A stretch of DNA of 26,106 nucleotides from FEN-727 sp036508635 (GTDB taxonomy: Bacteria; Actinomycetota; Geothermincolia; Fen-727; Anoxymicrobiaceae). Shown piece by piece: positions 7,815 to 15,200 of the stretch (position 1 is its first letter; every line of letters begins with the position of its first letter). Made by a program: the position numbers and the translations under genes. The stretch lies in the NCBI GenBank assembly GCA_036508635.1, contig DATCGY010000267.1, forward strand, positions 1-26,106, given 5' to 3'. The notes beneath the pieces were generated by a model. It was given only the letters and a program-made list of their open reading frames with translations. It did not search any database and had not been told where the DNA came from.

Positions 7815-8496
7815 TGAACCTGTACCCGGCGCCGTGCACCGTCTCGATGAAGGACCAGTCGTTTTCTATTCGCGCGAGCTTCTTGCGAAGGTTCTTGATA
7901 TGTGAGTATATCGTGCCGTCGTAGGTCTCACCGGAGTCGCGCTCCACCGCCTCGAGAAGGCGCTCCCTCGAAAAGACACATCCAGGTTGCGATGCCAGGA
8001 ACTGGAGGATACCGAACTCGGTCGCGGTGAGGGGGACCACAACGTCCAGAAGCTCGACCTTGTGCTTGTCCTTGTCTATGACGAGCGGACCTTCGACGAT
8101 CGGTCGCTCGTCAGCAGCTTGCGGCGCGTCGACCCTCCGAAGGACCGCGTGGACACGGGAGACGAGCTCGCGGGGGCTGAAGGGCTTTGTCACGTAATCG
8201 TCCGCGCCCAGGCCGAGACCCTGGAGCTTGTCAAATTCGGAAGACTTTGCCGAAAGCACGATTATCGGGGTGGTGGATTTTTTTCGGACCTCGCGGCAGA
8301 AGCCGAGCCCGTCCAGCTTCGGCATGAGTATGTCGAGGACCACTAGGTCGGGTTGCTCCCGTTTCCATGTCTCGAGCGCCGCGGCGCCATCGTAAGCAAC
8401 CAGGGACTCGTACCCGTCGTTCTCCAGATATTTCCTGACGGTATTGACGATCCTCTTCTCGTCATCGACTATCAGTATCCGCGCTTTCTCACGCAA
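7786..8496 (-). CDS. OmpR/PhoB-family response regulator
   Basis: A 236-residue protein with a receiver domain (~5-118) and a winged-helix DNA-binding domain (~130-232). Receiver residues are complete: acidic pair at 11-12 (VDDE), phospho-acceptor Asp55 (LVVLDILMP), Ser82 and Lys104 (VTKPFSPRE). The output domain shows LTATEFGILQFLASQPG, the recognition helix region YDGTIYSHIKNLRKKL and the closing hairpin VHGAGYRF. The start codon is TTG at 8496 (GGGGGAC lies about 6 nt before); no ATG gives a full receiver. It binds DNA as a dimer when phosphorylated by the kinase encoded just downstream. The target genes are unknown. It is the first gene of a two-gene minus-strand unit, with a 114-bp gap upstream that may hold its promoter. 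Confidence 0.95.
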   Translation of the reverse strand: MREKARILIVDDEKRIVNTVRKYLENDGYESLVAYDGAAALETWKREQPDLVVLDILMPKLDGLGFCREVRKKSTTPIIVLSAKSSEFDKLQGLGLGADDYVTKPFSPRELVSRVHAVLRRVDAPQAADERPIVEGPLVIDKDKHKVELLDVVVPLTATEFGILQFLASQPGCVFSRERLLEAVERDSGETYDGTIYSHIKNLRKKLARIENDWSFIETVHGAGYRFNAKEKDKHK

Positions 8497-8610
8497 TGCC
8501 GTCCCCCTGCCTCGCGGTCCTAAGCCAAGATTAGCCCCGGTGCGTGAACCTCTTATGGAGAGAGCATGAAGATTGTGTTAAAGGCCCTGGCTCACGGCGA
8601 CCGGAACTGG

Positions 8611-9888
8611 CTACTGCGCAGGGACCAGGTGCCAGACGAGCGGCGTGTACTGCTGCTGGTCGACCGGCACGGTCACGTTCAGCCCGGAAAGCGCGGGGGA
8701 CCCCTTGGTGGTGCCCTTGTAGAAGTTCAGTGTTAGCGAGTTCGCCGTATTGCCCGCGGCCACCATCGAGTAATAGTAGGTGGCGTCCGCGATCCTCGAG
8801 AATTCCATGCCTGACACCTCGCCGACCTGCGATGTCCCCGGCACATAATCGGCGACCGATGTTTCGCTTCCCGAGGACGCATTCCTGAACGCTGCATCAA
8901 CCTGCTGGCCCTGTGTCGTGGTCGTATCCTGCTCGGCGAAAAGCATCTGCTTGAAGTATGAGACGTACGCTCCATCCCTCGAGAAGCCCGTCATCTGGAA
9001 CGCCACCGCGCTGTACTTCCCGGTGTCCCTCTGCATCGGCAGGTAGACGGAATCAGTGGCCGGTGGGCCCAGCGTGAGCATATGCGGCACAGAGGACGGA
9101 TAGTCGGAACCGAAAAGGTTGAAGTAGAGGTCGCCACCCGCGGGGTCAGCCCAGAGCCCCTGGATGGACTGTTCCTGAAGGCCGCCGTAAGTGTAGAGGT
9201 GACTCACGCTATTGGCCGCGATGTCGTAGCGCTCGAAGTCCTCAGCGAACGGTTGCCCGGCTTCTATGTTGGCCTCCTCCGCAGTGGTGACCCTGGTGAA
9301 GTACATGGACTTGCCGGTCGGGTCGAACGCGGGGTTATCCGCGCGGCCTTTTTCGGGCAGCGTCACTTGCGAAACGTTGCTTCCATCTGCGTGCATCTTG
9401 AAGATGACGCTCTGGTTGCCGGGGTTTGTGACGAACGCTATCCAGGTCCCGTCAGGGGAGACCGCGAAGTCGACTATGTCGCCACGGCTGGTGAGCCTGC
9501 GCGCCCCGGCGCCGTTCATGTTTACGGAGTAGACGTCCTTGCTGCTGATGTAGGCGAGCCTCTCGCTCTTGACCTCGGGTATCACTACCTTGGGGGTCTT
9601 GATCGTCGACGGCTGGGAGGTTACAGGCTCGTTCTTGGATGAGCCGCTGGCCGCGAAGTAGATACCAACGCCTGCCCCCGCGAGGACGAGGACGACGGCC
9701 GCGGCGATAAGGACGATCGCCCAGGTCTCCATCCGCCGTTTGTGAGGCGCCGGGGCCTGCCCGGGTTGTGGGGCCGCGGCCTGTTGCCGCGCACCGGCAC
9801 CGGCTGCGGCGGACAACTGGTCGGCGCCGCAGAAGACGCAGAACCTCCGCCCTTCCTCCAGCTCTTTACCGCACTGCCTGCAGAACAT
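8611..9888 (-). CDS. Zinc-ribbon, single-pass membrane protein with TolB-like beta-propeller repeats
   Basis: A 425-residue protein with ATG preceded by GGAGG. The N-terminus is a zinc ribbon (CRQCG...CVFCG, residues 3-21), then an Ala/Pro/Gln linker, one membrane helix (~55-80) and a large C-terminal domain outside the cell. That domain begins with repeats typical of TolB/WD40-like PD40 propellers: RLAYISSKDVYSVNMNG, DFAVSPDGTWIAFVTN and PAFDPTGKSMYFTRV. The usual topology puts the zinc ribbon in the cytoplasm and the propeller outside. Later blades are less regular. The function is unknown; such proteins may scaffold partners or sense extracellular state. It is followed (in its own direction) by the response regulator after 114 bp, so transcription into that unit is possible. 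Confidence 0.82.
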   Translation of the reverse strand: MFCRQCGKELEEGRRFCVFCGADQLSAAAGAGARQQAAAPQPGQAPAPHKRRMETWAIVLIAAAVVLVLAGAGVGIYFAASGSSKNEPVTSQPSTIKTPKVVIPEVKSERLAYISSKDVYSVNMNGAGARRLTSRGDIVDFAVSPDGTWIAFVTNPGNQSVIFKMHADGSNVSQVTLPEKGRADNPAFDPTGKSMYFTRVTTAEEANIEAGQPFAEDFERYDIAANSVSHLYTYGGLQEQSIQGLWADPAGGDLYFNLFGSDYPSSVPHMLTLGPPATDSVYLPMQRDTGKYSAVAFQMTGFSRDGAYVSYFKQMLFAEQDTTTTQGQQVDAAFRNASSGSETSVADYVPGTSQVGEVSGMEFSRIADATYYYSMVAAGNTANSLTLNFYKGTTKGSPALSGLNVTVPVDQQQYTPLVWHLVPAQ

Positions 9889-9937
9889 CTATCCTCCGAT
9901 CGTCGCTCTTCTACCAAAGGAAATCATAGCGGTCTCG

Positions 9938-10008
9938 GACATGTCACATGAGGACAGTCCCATTCTACTTGCCGGGGTGAGAATTGTCAGTGTCGGCACT
10001 GTCATGTC
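9938..10008. repeat. Foldable inverted-repeat element in the gap before the ABC permease
   Basis: Outer arms GACATG (9938-9943) and CATGTC (10003-10008) enclose a perfect CAGTG-TCGG-CACTG hairpin at 9988-10001, and an ATTCT/AGAAT pair. It also contains GGACAGTCCC, a motif style seen in REP-like elements tied to Y1 transposases. No second copy was noticed in this window, so a repeat family cannot be shown here. It may instead be an RNA structure between two minus-strand transcripts. Confidence 0.35.
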
Positions 10009-10062
10009 AGGGTTGGAGCCGGGCAATGCGGGCCATGGTCTGGTCATTCATCCGGTGGTCCG

Positions 10063-10107
10063 TCAGGCGTGGCGGTAGCGCCAGACGGCGAGCGGAATGC
10101 AGAATAG
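10063..10107 (-). pseudogene. Decayed copy of the ABC-2 permease C-terminus
   Basis: Read on the minus strand this stretch gives LFCIPLAVWRYRHA followed by a stop, nearly the same as the end of the adjacent intact permease (LLVCAPLAVWSYRRAV, stop). At DNA level 25 of 29 positions match between the segments starting at 10067 and 10132. The rest of the second copy is gone. It looks like the stump of a second permease gene or the footprint of an imperfect tandem duplication. Confidence 0.6.
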
Positions 10108-10124
10108 CGGGAGAGCTCCTCTCT

Positions 10125-10943
10125 CTACACCGCGCGACGGTAGCTCCAGACGGCCAGCGGTGCACAGACCAATAATATCCCGATAGTCCACGCGATAGAC
10201 TGAAGGACCCAGGACAGCGTCGGCCCGCCGTTGCACAGGGCTCTAGCAGCTGACGCCGTCACGGAGACCGGCTGGTAGGTCGCGAACCCATGAAGCCAGG
10301 AAGGCATGGTGCTCACCGGCACAAAGACTGACGAGGCAAACACCAGCGGGGCTATCACCGGGAAAGAAGCCGCCTGGGCGCTTTCCGGGTCTTTTAGCGC
10401 GAGCCCGACAGCTGAGAACACCCACAGCAGGGCATACGCGAACATCAGCACTATCAGCAACGAGCCGACGAAAGACGCGACGTTCGTGTTTATCCTGAAA
10501 CCTACAGCGAAGCCTACCGCGGAGATTATCACCAGGACCACCGCGGTACGAGCAAGGTCGGCCACTGTGCGGCCCGCAAGCACCGCGGATCTCGCCATGG
10601 GAAGGGAGCGAAACCTCTCCAACATACCGCTCTGGACGTCGGTGGCCATGCTGATACCTGTGGTTATGGACCCAAACGCAACTGTCTGCACGAATATCCC
10701 GGGCATCAGGTAGTCGACATACGGCACGCCTGTCGTCGTGACGGATATCGCCCCGCCGAACACGTAGCGGAAGAGGAGCACGAAGATGATGGGCTGGATA
10801 ATCGTGAACACGAAGAACCGCGGCACCCGGATCAACCCCGTCAGGTTCCGCCTGGTTATCGCCAGGGTGTCCCGGGCAACGCCGATGACCCTGGCCGGGC
10901 CCCGTGACAGCTTGCCTACCTCGACAGCCGTGTTCGCCTCCAT
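10125..10943 (-). CDS. ABC-2 type exporter permease (DrrB-like)
   Basis: A 272-residue membrane protein with six predicted helices and the ABC-2 family layout: RNLTGLIRVPRFFVFTIIQPIIFVLLFRYVFG near the N-terminus, the GSITTGISMATDVQSGMLERFRSLPMARS cytoplasmic coupling segment, and the late PVSTMPSWLHGFATYQPVS loop that is characteristic of DrrB-type permeases. It pairs with the ATPase encoded just upstream to export hydrophobic compounds such as drugs or lipids. I chose the ATG at 10943 because GGAGG lies 8 nt upstream and it is 4 nt after the ATPase stop; the in-frame ATG at 10958 has no usable spacing. A decayed copy of its 3' end lies directly downstream. Confidence 0.92.
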   Translation of the reverse strand: MEANTAVEVGKLSRGPARVIGVARDTLAITRRNLTGLIRVPRFFVFTIIQPIIFVLLFRYVFGGAISVTTTGVPYVDYLMPGIFVQTVAFGSITTGISMATDVQSGMLERFRSLPMARSAVLAGRTVADLARTAVVLVIISAVGFAVGFRINTNVASFVGSLLIVLMFAYALLWVFSAVGLALKDPESAQAASFPVIAPLVFASSVFVPVSTMPSWLHGFATYQPVSVTASAARALCNGGPTLSWVLQSIAWTIGILLVCAPLAVWSYRRAV

Positions 10944-10947
10944 CGTC

Positions 10948-11922
10948 TCAACCTCCATCCTTTGAAGCCGGGCCGGAGCCTCCGTCGAGGGGGTGCTCGC
11001 CGGTCAGCGCCAGGAAGACCTCGTCGAGGGTCGGTTCGCGGACCTCCAGGTTGACGGGCTCGAGGCCGTTCTCATCCAGTACGCGCAGGGTCTCGACTAG
11101 AGCCTGCGGCCCCTGCACGCAGCCCATGCGTACCGTCTTCCCCTCGACCTCGTTCGCCAACTCGCAGACGTGACCGATCAGTGCATCCGCTCGTATTGCT
11201 TCCTCTTCACTTCCCATCTCCAGCTCTATGGTCGTGCTCCCGAGACGGGCCTTCAGGGCCGTTGTGGTATCGTTGGCCACCACGGTCCCCTTGTCGATCA
11301 CAGCTATCCTGCCGGCAAGCCTGTCGGCCTCCTCAAGGTACTGCGTGGTTAGCAGTACGGTAGAGCCGTCGCGCACAAGCTCGCGGATCACCTCCCACAG
11401 CTCGGTGCGGCTCTGGATGTCGAGTCCCGTTGTCGGCTCATCCAGGAAGAGCACCGGAGGCCTTGCTATCAGGGCTGCGGCCACGTCCAGCCTGCGGCGC
11501 ATGCCGCCTGAGTAGGTACGGAGTGGCCTGCCAGCCGCATCAGAGAGAAAGAACCGCTCGAGAAGCTCGTCTGCTCGAGAGCGTGCAAGGCTCTTCGGGA
11601 CCTGTGCCAGCATCCCTACCAGCACCAGGTTCTCTCGCCCCGTGAGGTTGGCGTCAACCGCCGTGGACTGCCCGGCAAGGCCTATCTGGAAACGGACGCC
11701 CACCGGGTCCGCGGATACGTCGTGGCCCATCACCTCGGCGTGGCCCCCATCGGCACGGATGATCGTGCTCAGTATCCTCACCGTGGTCGTCTTACCCGCC
11801 CCGTTGGGGCCCAGCAGCCCGAAGATGGTGCCCACCGGCACCTCGAAGTCCACACCCTGCAGGGCCACGACTTCCCCATAGTTCTTGCGCAGCCCCTCGA
11901 CCAGGATGGCCGCATTATCCAC
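10948..11922 (-). CDS. ABC exporter ATPase (DrrA-like)
   Basis: A 324-residue ATPase. Motifs in order: Walker A LGPNGAGKTTT, Q-loop QIGLAGQ, signature YSGGMRRRLDVA, Walker B PVLFLDEPTTGLD and switch LLTTQYLEEAD, with a regulatory tail ending in VREPTLDEVFLALTG typical of the daunorubicin-resistance DrrA family. It couples ATP hydrolysis to export through the DrrB-like permease encoded 4 nt downstream. A longer frame opens at 12045, but the extra 41 residues do not resemble the family. A GTG at 11922 with GGGGGG 6 nt upstream gives the usual N-terminus (VDNAAILVEGLRKNYG). The substrate is unknown. Confidence 0.93.
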   Translation of the reverse strand: MDNAAILVEGLRKNYGEVVALQGVDFEVPVGTIFGLLGPNGAGKTTTVRILSTIIRADGGHAEVMGHDVSADPVGVRFQIGLAGQSTAVDANLTGRENLVLVGMLAQVPKSLARSRADELLERFFLSDAAGRPLRTYSGGMRRRLDVAAALIARPPVLFLDEPTTGLDIQSRTELWEVIRELVRDGSTVLLTTQYLEEADRLAGRIAVIDKGTVVANDTTTALKARLGSTTIELEMGSEEEAIRADALIGHVCELANEVEGKTVRMGCVQGPQALVETLRVLDENGLEPVNLEVREPTLDEVFLALTGEHPLDGGSGPASKDGG

Positions 11923-12604
11923 GATTACCCCCCCGATAAATAATCCTTCTCCGACATCAAATAGAACAGGTATTCCCTCAAATCCCCTTCCCAACACTGC
12001 ACTTCCTGTGACAGATTTCCAACAGGAGCCCCCATCGCCATTCAACGTCTTCGGTTATATTGCAGCCCGATGTCCTTGCTCTTCTCGTGAAGCCGATCGT
12101 ATCCTCTCTCGATCCGATACAGAACGACCCCGGCGTCAGAGATATCTGTCGTCGGGATTGTGATGCTTGAAGCCAATTGCCACCATTCTGTAGAATAGCA
12201 TACTGATTGAATACCTCCGAGCTGGCCTGCCTAAAGCTACAGCCATGGCGCGTCAGCCGATAGGGTGCGTGCGGAAACGCCCGCGCCTCCCATGCTTGGA
12301 AAGGGGGTTGAAGTTTGCGCCTTGCAGGCCACCGGATTATCCTGCACCGTTCCCGGAGGCCTTTGAATGCTTTACTGTCCGCTGGTCGCGCTCGATACGA
12401 ATCAGCGGTTTTAAGCGCATTACGGACAGTTCGGCCCACCGTAAAGACAGTTGACCGAAAGTAGACAATTGGTGGGTGAACTGTGTGCGGACTTTGGAGA
12501 GAATAAATCTGGGTGAATAGATGGATAGCCGGCGCCGGGACGATACAGGACCGGGGCATGCCAGCGCTTCGGGCCGCGAGTCGGTCCAATATCAAGGGGT
12601 GGAT
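11923..12604. other. Long divergent region between the exporter pair and pyruvate kinase
   Basis: About 680 bp with no gene I can call with confidence. It must hold promoters for both directions. The right part carries a strong hairpin (12426-12484). On the minus strand a 63-codon open stretch (12042-12230) reads like protein (VVLYRIERGYDRLHEKSKDI) but has no normal start codon, so it may be the remains of a gene. A longer minus-strand frame spanning 11978-12595 has unlikely composition (many Arg/Cys/Ser) and I reject it. Confidence 0.4.
12426..12484 (+). promoter_or_regulatory. Long hairpin in the pyruvate kinase leader
   Basis: Arms ACAGTTCGGCCCACC (12426-12440) and GGTGGGTGAACTGT (12471-12484) pair over 14 bp with one bulged base. 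The 30-nt loop contains two near-identical nonamers, AGACAGTTG and AGACAATTG, 18 bp apart. It lies about 120 nt before the kinase start. No T-run follows, so it is not a plain terminator. It may be a protein binding site or a leader RNA control element. Confidence 0.4.
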
Positions 12605-14131
12605 ATGAAACTCAATAGCGACACGGTCAGTTATACTGACCGCGAGAAAAACAGACTTCCCGCTGCCAGGACCATGGCACGCGGGAGCGGCGATTCGAAA
12701 CCGGCCAAGCCGGGAAACATCAAGACAAAGATCGTGTGTACGCTTGGCCCCGCCTCACGCGATCCGGAAACGTTGCGCCAGATGGTCGAAGCGGGGATGG
12801 ACGTCGCCCGAATCAACTCCAGCCACTGCGAACCCGACGGGGTGCGTGACTATATCAAACTCCTGCGTGACCTCGAGGCGAAGACCGGAAAACACGTTGG
12901 CATCATGCTTGACCTGCAGGGCCCGAGGCTGCGCGTCGGACAGATCGAAGGCTCGCAGGTAGAGCTGACTTCGGGCCAGTCTCTCACCCTATCCACTGAG
13001 CAGGAGATGGGCACCGACAGCCGCATCTCCGTCTCCCACCGCGCACTTACCTCCGACCTCGCCGCCGGTGATACGGTGCTGATCGACGATGGCCTTATAA
13101 GGCTCCAGGTCAACGGGACGAAAGGCACCGAGATAACATGTACCGTTATCGAAGGGGGAGTGCTCAGGCAGGGCAAGGGCATGAACTTCCCGGGCGTACC
13201 GATCAGGCTCCCGTCGTTCACTGACCGCGACCGTAGTTTCCTCGAGGTCGGTCTGGAGGTTGGCGTCGACTGGATCTCGCAGTCGTTCGTTCGAGACGGA
13301 TACGATGTCAGGGCTCTTCGCGAGACCATAGCTGAGACGGGACACAACACTCCGATAATGGCCAAGATCGAAAAGAGCGAGGCTGTCGCCAACATCGATG
13401 ATGTGCTGGAGATGGCTGACGGCATCATGGTCGCCAGGGGCGACCTCGGTGTGGAGATGCTCGCCGAGGAGGTTCCCCTGGTCCAGAAGCAGATCATCTT
13501 AAAGGCGCTGCTCGCGGCCAAGCCGGTCGTAACGGCGACGCAGATGCTCGAGTCGATGGTGGTCAACCCGCGGCCCACGCGCGCCGAGGCGAGTGACGTC
13601 GCCAATGCCATCCTCGACGGCACGGACGCGGTGATGCTCTCAGCCGAGACCGCGGCGGGTGCCCACCCGGTGCGGGCAGTCGAGATGATGGCGCGCATAG
13701 CCGCCATGACCGAGGGGGCTATCGATTACAGCGATTACCTCGAAGAGGGCGGCAGGTGGGCGCATTGCAGCGCTCCGGACGCTCTAGGTTTTGCCGCCTG
13801 CAAGATAGCCAGCGACCTCGGAGCCTCGGCGATCATAGGCATCACGCGCTTCGGATACACAGCGCACCTTCTCGCTAGATACAGGCCTGCTTCCCGAATA
13901 ATAGCGATCAGCCCTGTCGAGAAGGTCATGCACAGGCTCTCGCCGCTCTGGGGAGTGCGAGGCATCGTCATGCCCCTGGTTGAAGACCTCACCGAGAACA
14001 TCCTGATCGTCGTTGACGCGTGCAAGAAAGAAGGCTACGTATCAAGCGGTGACCTGGTCGTCGTGGTCGGTGGCTTCCTCGAAGAAAAGATCGGGACCAC
14101 CAACATGATCAACCTCCACACCGTCGAGTAA
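12605..14131 (+). CDS. pyk: Pyruvate kinase
   Basis: Transfers phosphate from phosphoenolpyruvate to ADP, the last step of glycolysis. The 508-residue product has the family landmarks: TKIVCTLGPAS, GMDVARINSSH, MLDLQGPRLRVG, SQSFVRDGYDV, PIMAKIEKSEAV with the catalytic Lys, DGIMVARGDLGVEM, and the metal/allosteric region VTATQMLESM...PTRAEASDVANAILDGTDAVMLSAETAAG. The C-terminal domain (APDALGFAACKIA...) is complete. I chose ATG 12605, which has AAGGGGTGG a few nt before; the ATG at 12521 would add 28 residues without similarity. An extension of ~40 residues precedes the conserved core. Two motif changes are noted: NFSHG is NSSHC, and the second potassium-site residue position reads DLQGPR rather than DTKGPE. 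These occur in some enzymes of the family. The gene converges on the SDR gene, 44 bp apart. Confidence 0.97.
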   Translation: MKLNSDTVSYTDREKNRLPAARTMARGSGDSKPAKPGNIKTKIVCTLGPASRDPETLRQMVEAGMDVARINSSHCEPDGVRDYIKLLRDLEAKTGKHVGIMLDLQGPRLRVGQIEGSQVELTSGQSLTLSTEQEMGTDSRISVSHRALTSDLAAGDTVLIDDGLIRLQVNGTKGTEITCTVIEGGVLRQGKGMNFPGVPIRLPSFTDRDRSFLEVGLEVGVDWISQSFVRDGYDVRALRETIAETGHNTPIMAKIEKSEAVANIDDVLEMADGIMVARGDLGVEMLAEEVPLVQKQIILKALLAAKPVVTATQMLESMVVNPRPTRAEASDVANAILDGTDAVMLSAETAAGAHPVRAVEMMARIAAMTEGAIDYSDYLEEGGRWAHCSAPDALGFAACKIASDLGASAIIGITRFGYTAHLLARYRPASRIIAISPVEKVMHRLSPLWGVRGIVMPLVEDLTENILIVVDACKKEGYVSSGDLVVVVGGFLEEKIGTTNMINLHTVE

Positions 14132-14175
14132 CCCCGTTCTCCCCCGCACACTCGAGACCGCCCTCAAGTTCATCT

Positions 14176-15003
14176 TTAGAGGGTGGATTCCTTGCGGACT
14201 TTCTTGATCTGATGGTCCATGTAGAGGTCTACGAGCCAGGGAACGAGCCTCTTTGCCAGCCAGAGGACGCGCACTGAACCCGGTCCTATAAAGAACTTGC
14301 CTTTCTTGATGCCCTGGACCAGCGCAGCGGCGACTATATCGGGCTGCATGAGCCCGCCACCCTCGCTGACGGCCACCGTCTCCGGCGGCTTGGTCAGGTT
14401 CTCGACCTTGAAACCGGGGGTGTCGGTGTCGGGAGGGCACAGTATTGAGACGCCTATCCCGTAGCGCTTCAGCTCGCTCCGGAGCACTTCGCTGAAACCG
14501 ATGATCGCGTATTTCGACGGGCAGTAATCAGAGTAGCCGAAAGCACCCATGAACCCGAGGACGGAAGTGACGTTAACAATGTACCCGCCCCGCTTTTTCA
14601 TGTATGGCAGGAGGGCGGCAACCGTGTTCCAGTCGCCGTAGATATGGACTTTCATCGTCTCGTCGAACTGCTCGTACGTGATCTTCTCGAAGTAATCCGG
14701 GTACGCACGGCCCTGGGAGTTGATCAGGATATCGGGGGCTCCGAACTCCTCGACGGCTTCTTTCATGACCTTGTTGACCTGGTCGTGGTCGGTCACGTCA
14801 AGTGGCTTGAATCCCGAACGCTGCGCGCCACTCTTCTTGCCGTCGTCGATCTTTGCCAGGGCGTCCTCGAGCCGCTCCTTACCCCTGGCGAAGATGAAGA
14901 CGTTGGAGCCGGCGCCCGCCAGCAATGTCGCCGCGGAAAGGCCGATGCCGCTGGAGCCTCCCACGATGTAGACGGTCTTGCCTTCGAAGTCGGTGACTTT
15001 CAT
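14176..15003 (-). CDS. Short-chain dehydrogenase resembling 3-ketodihydrosphingosine reductase
   Basis: A 275-residue Rossmann-fold oxidoreductase with ATG after a GGGAGGGGGG ribosome site. It shows the classical SDR elements: nucleotide-binding GGSSGIG (15-21), Arg40 after the second strand (FARG, suggesting NADPH preference), the NSQG variant of NNAG (95-98), Ser147, and catalytic Tyr160-x3-Lys164 (YCPSK). After the active site comes CPPDTDTPGFKVENLTKPPET, close to the segment PPDTDTPGF..EN.TKP.ET of eukaryotic 3-ketodihydrosphingosine reductases. These reduce 3-ketosphinganine in sphingolipid synthesis. The C-terminus has a hydrophobic stretch (VLWLAKRLVPWLVDLYM) that may attach to the membrane. 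No serine palmitoyltransferase gene is in the window, so the real substrate could be another long-chain keto-lipid. The SDR call is firm; the substrate is inferred. Confidence 0.88.
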   Translation of the reverse strand: MKVTDFEGKTVYIVGGSSGIGLSAATLLAGAGSNVFIFARGKERLEDALAKIDDGKKSGAQRSGFKPLDVTDHDQVNKVMKEAVEEFGAPDILINSQGRAYPDYFEKITYEQFDETMKVHIYGDWNTVAALLPYMKKRGGYIVNVTSVLGFMGAFGYSDYCPSKYAIIGFSEVLRSELKRYGIGVSILCPPDTDTPGFKVENLTKPPETVAVSEGGGLMQPDIVAAALVQGIKKGKFFIGPGSVRVLWLAKRLVPWLVDLYMDHQIKKVRKESTL

Positions 15004-15200
15004 GTGCCCCCCTCCCGTCGAGACTTCTCATTCGTATCTTATAGGGTGAGGAGTCCATGGCGCCAGCGGACAACGGTACAGGCGCACCGACAGAACAATC
15101 TGAACGTGAGCCCCGCGGGTTAGCGAAGGCCGCCACTCCACCGGAGGTGTGTTGACCCTCGAGCGGGGCGAGGTTAGAGTGGAGCCGTACCGGCGGCCCA

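Noticed and set aside
9082..9642. Plus-strand 186-codon frame opposite the TolB-like gene
   Set aside because: Antisense shadow; the minus-strand product has zinc-ribbon and propeller motifs.
11978..12595. Minus-strand open frame of 205 codons upstream of the exporter
   Set aside because: Composition is erratic, there is no ribosome site, and it overlaps the exporter start and the hairpin region.
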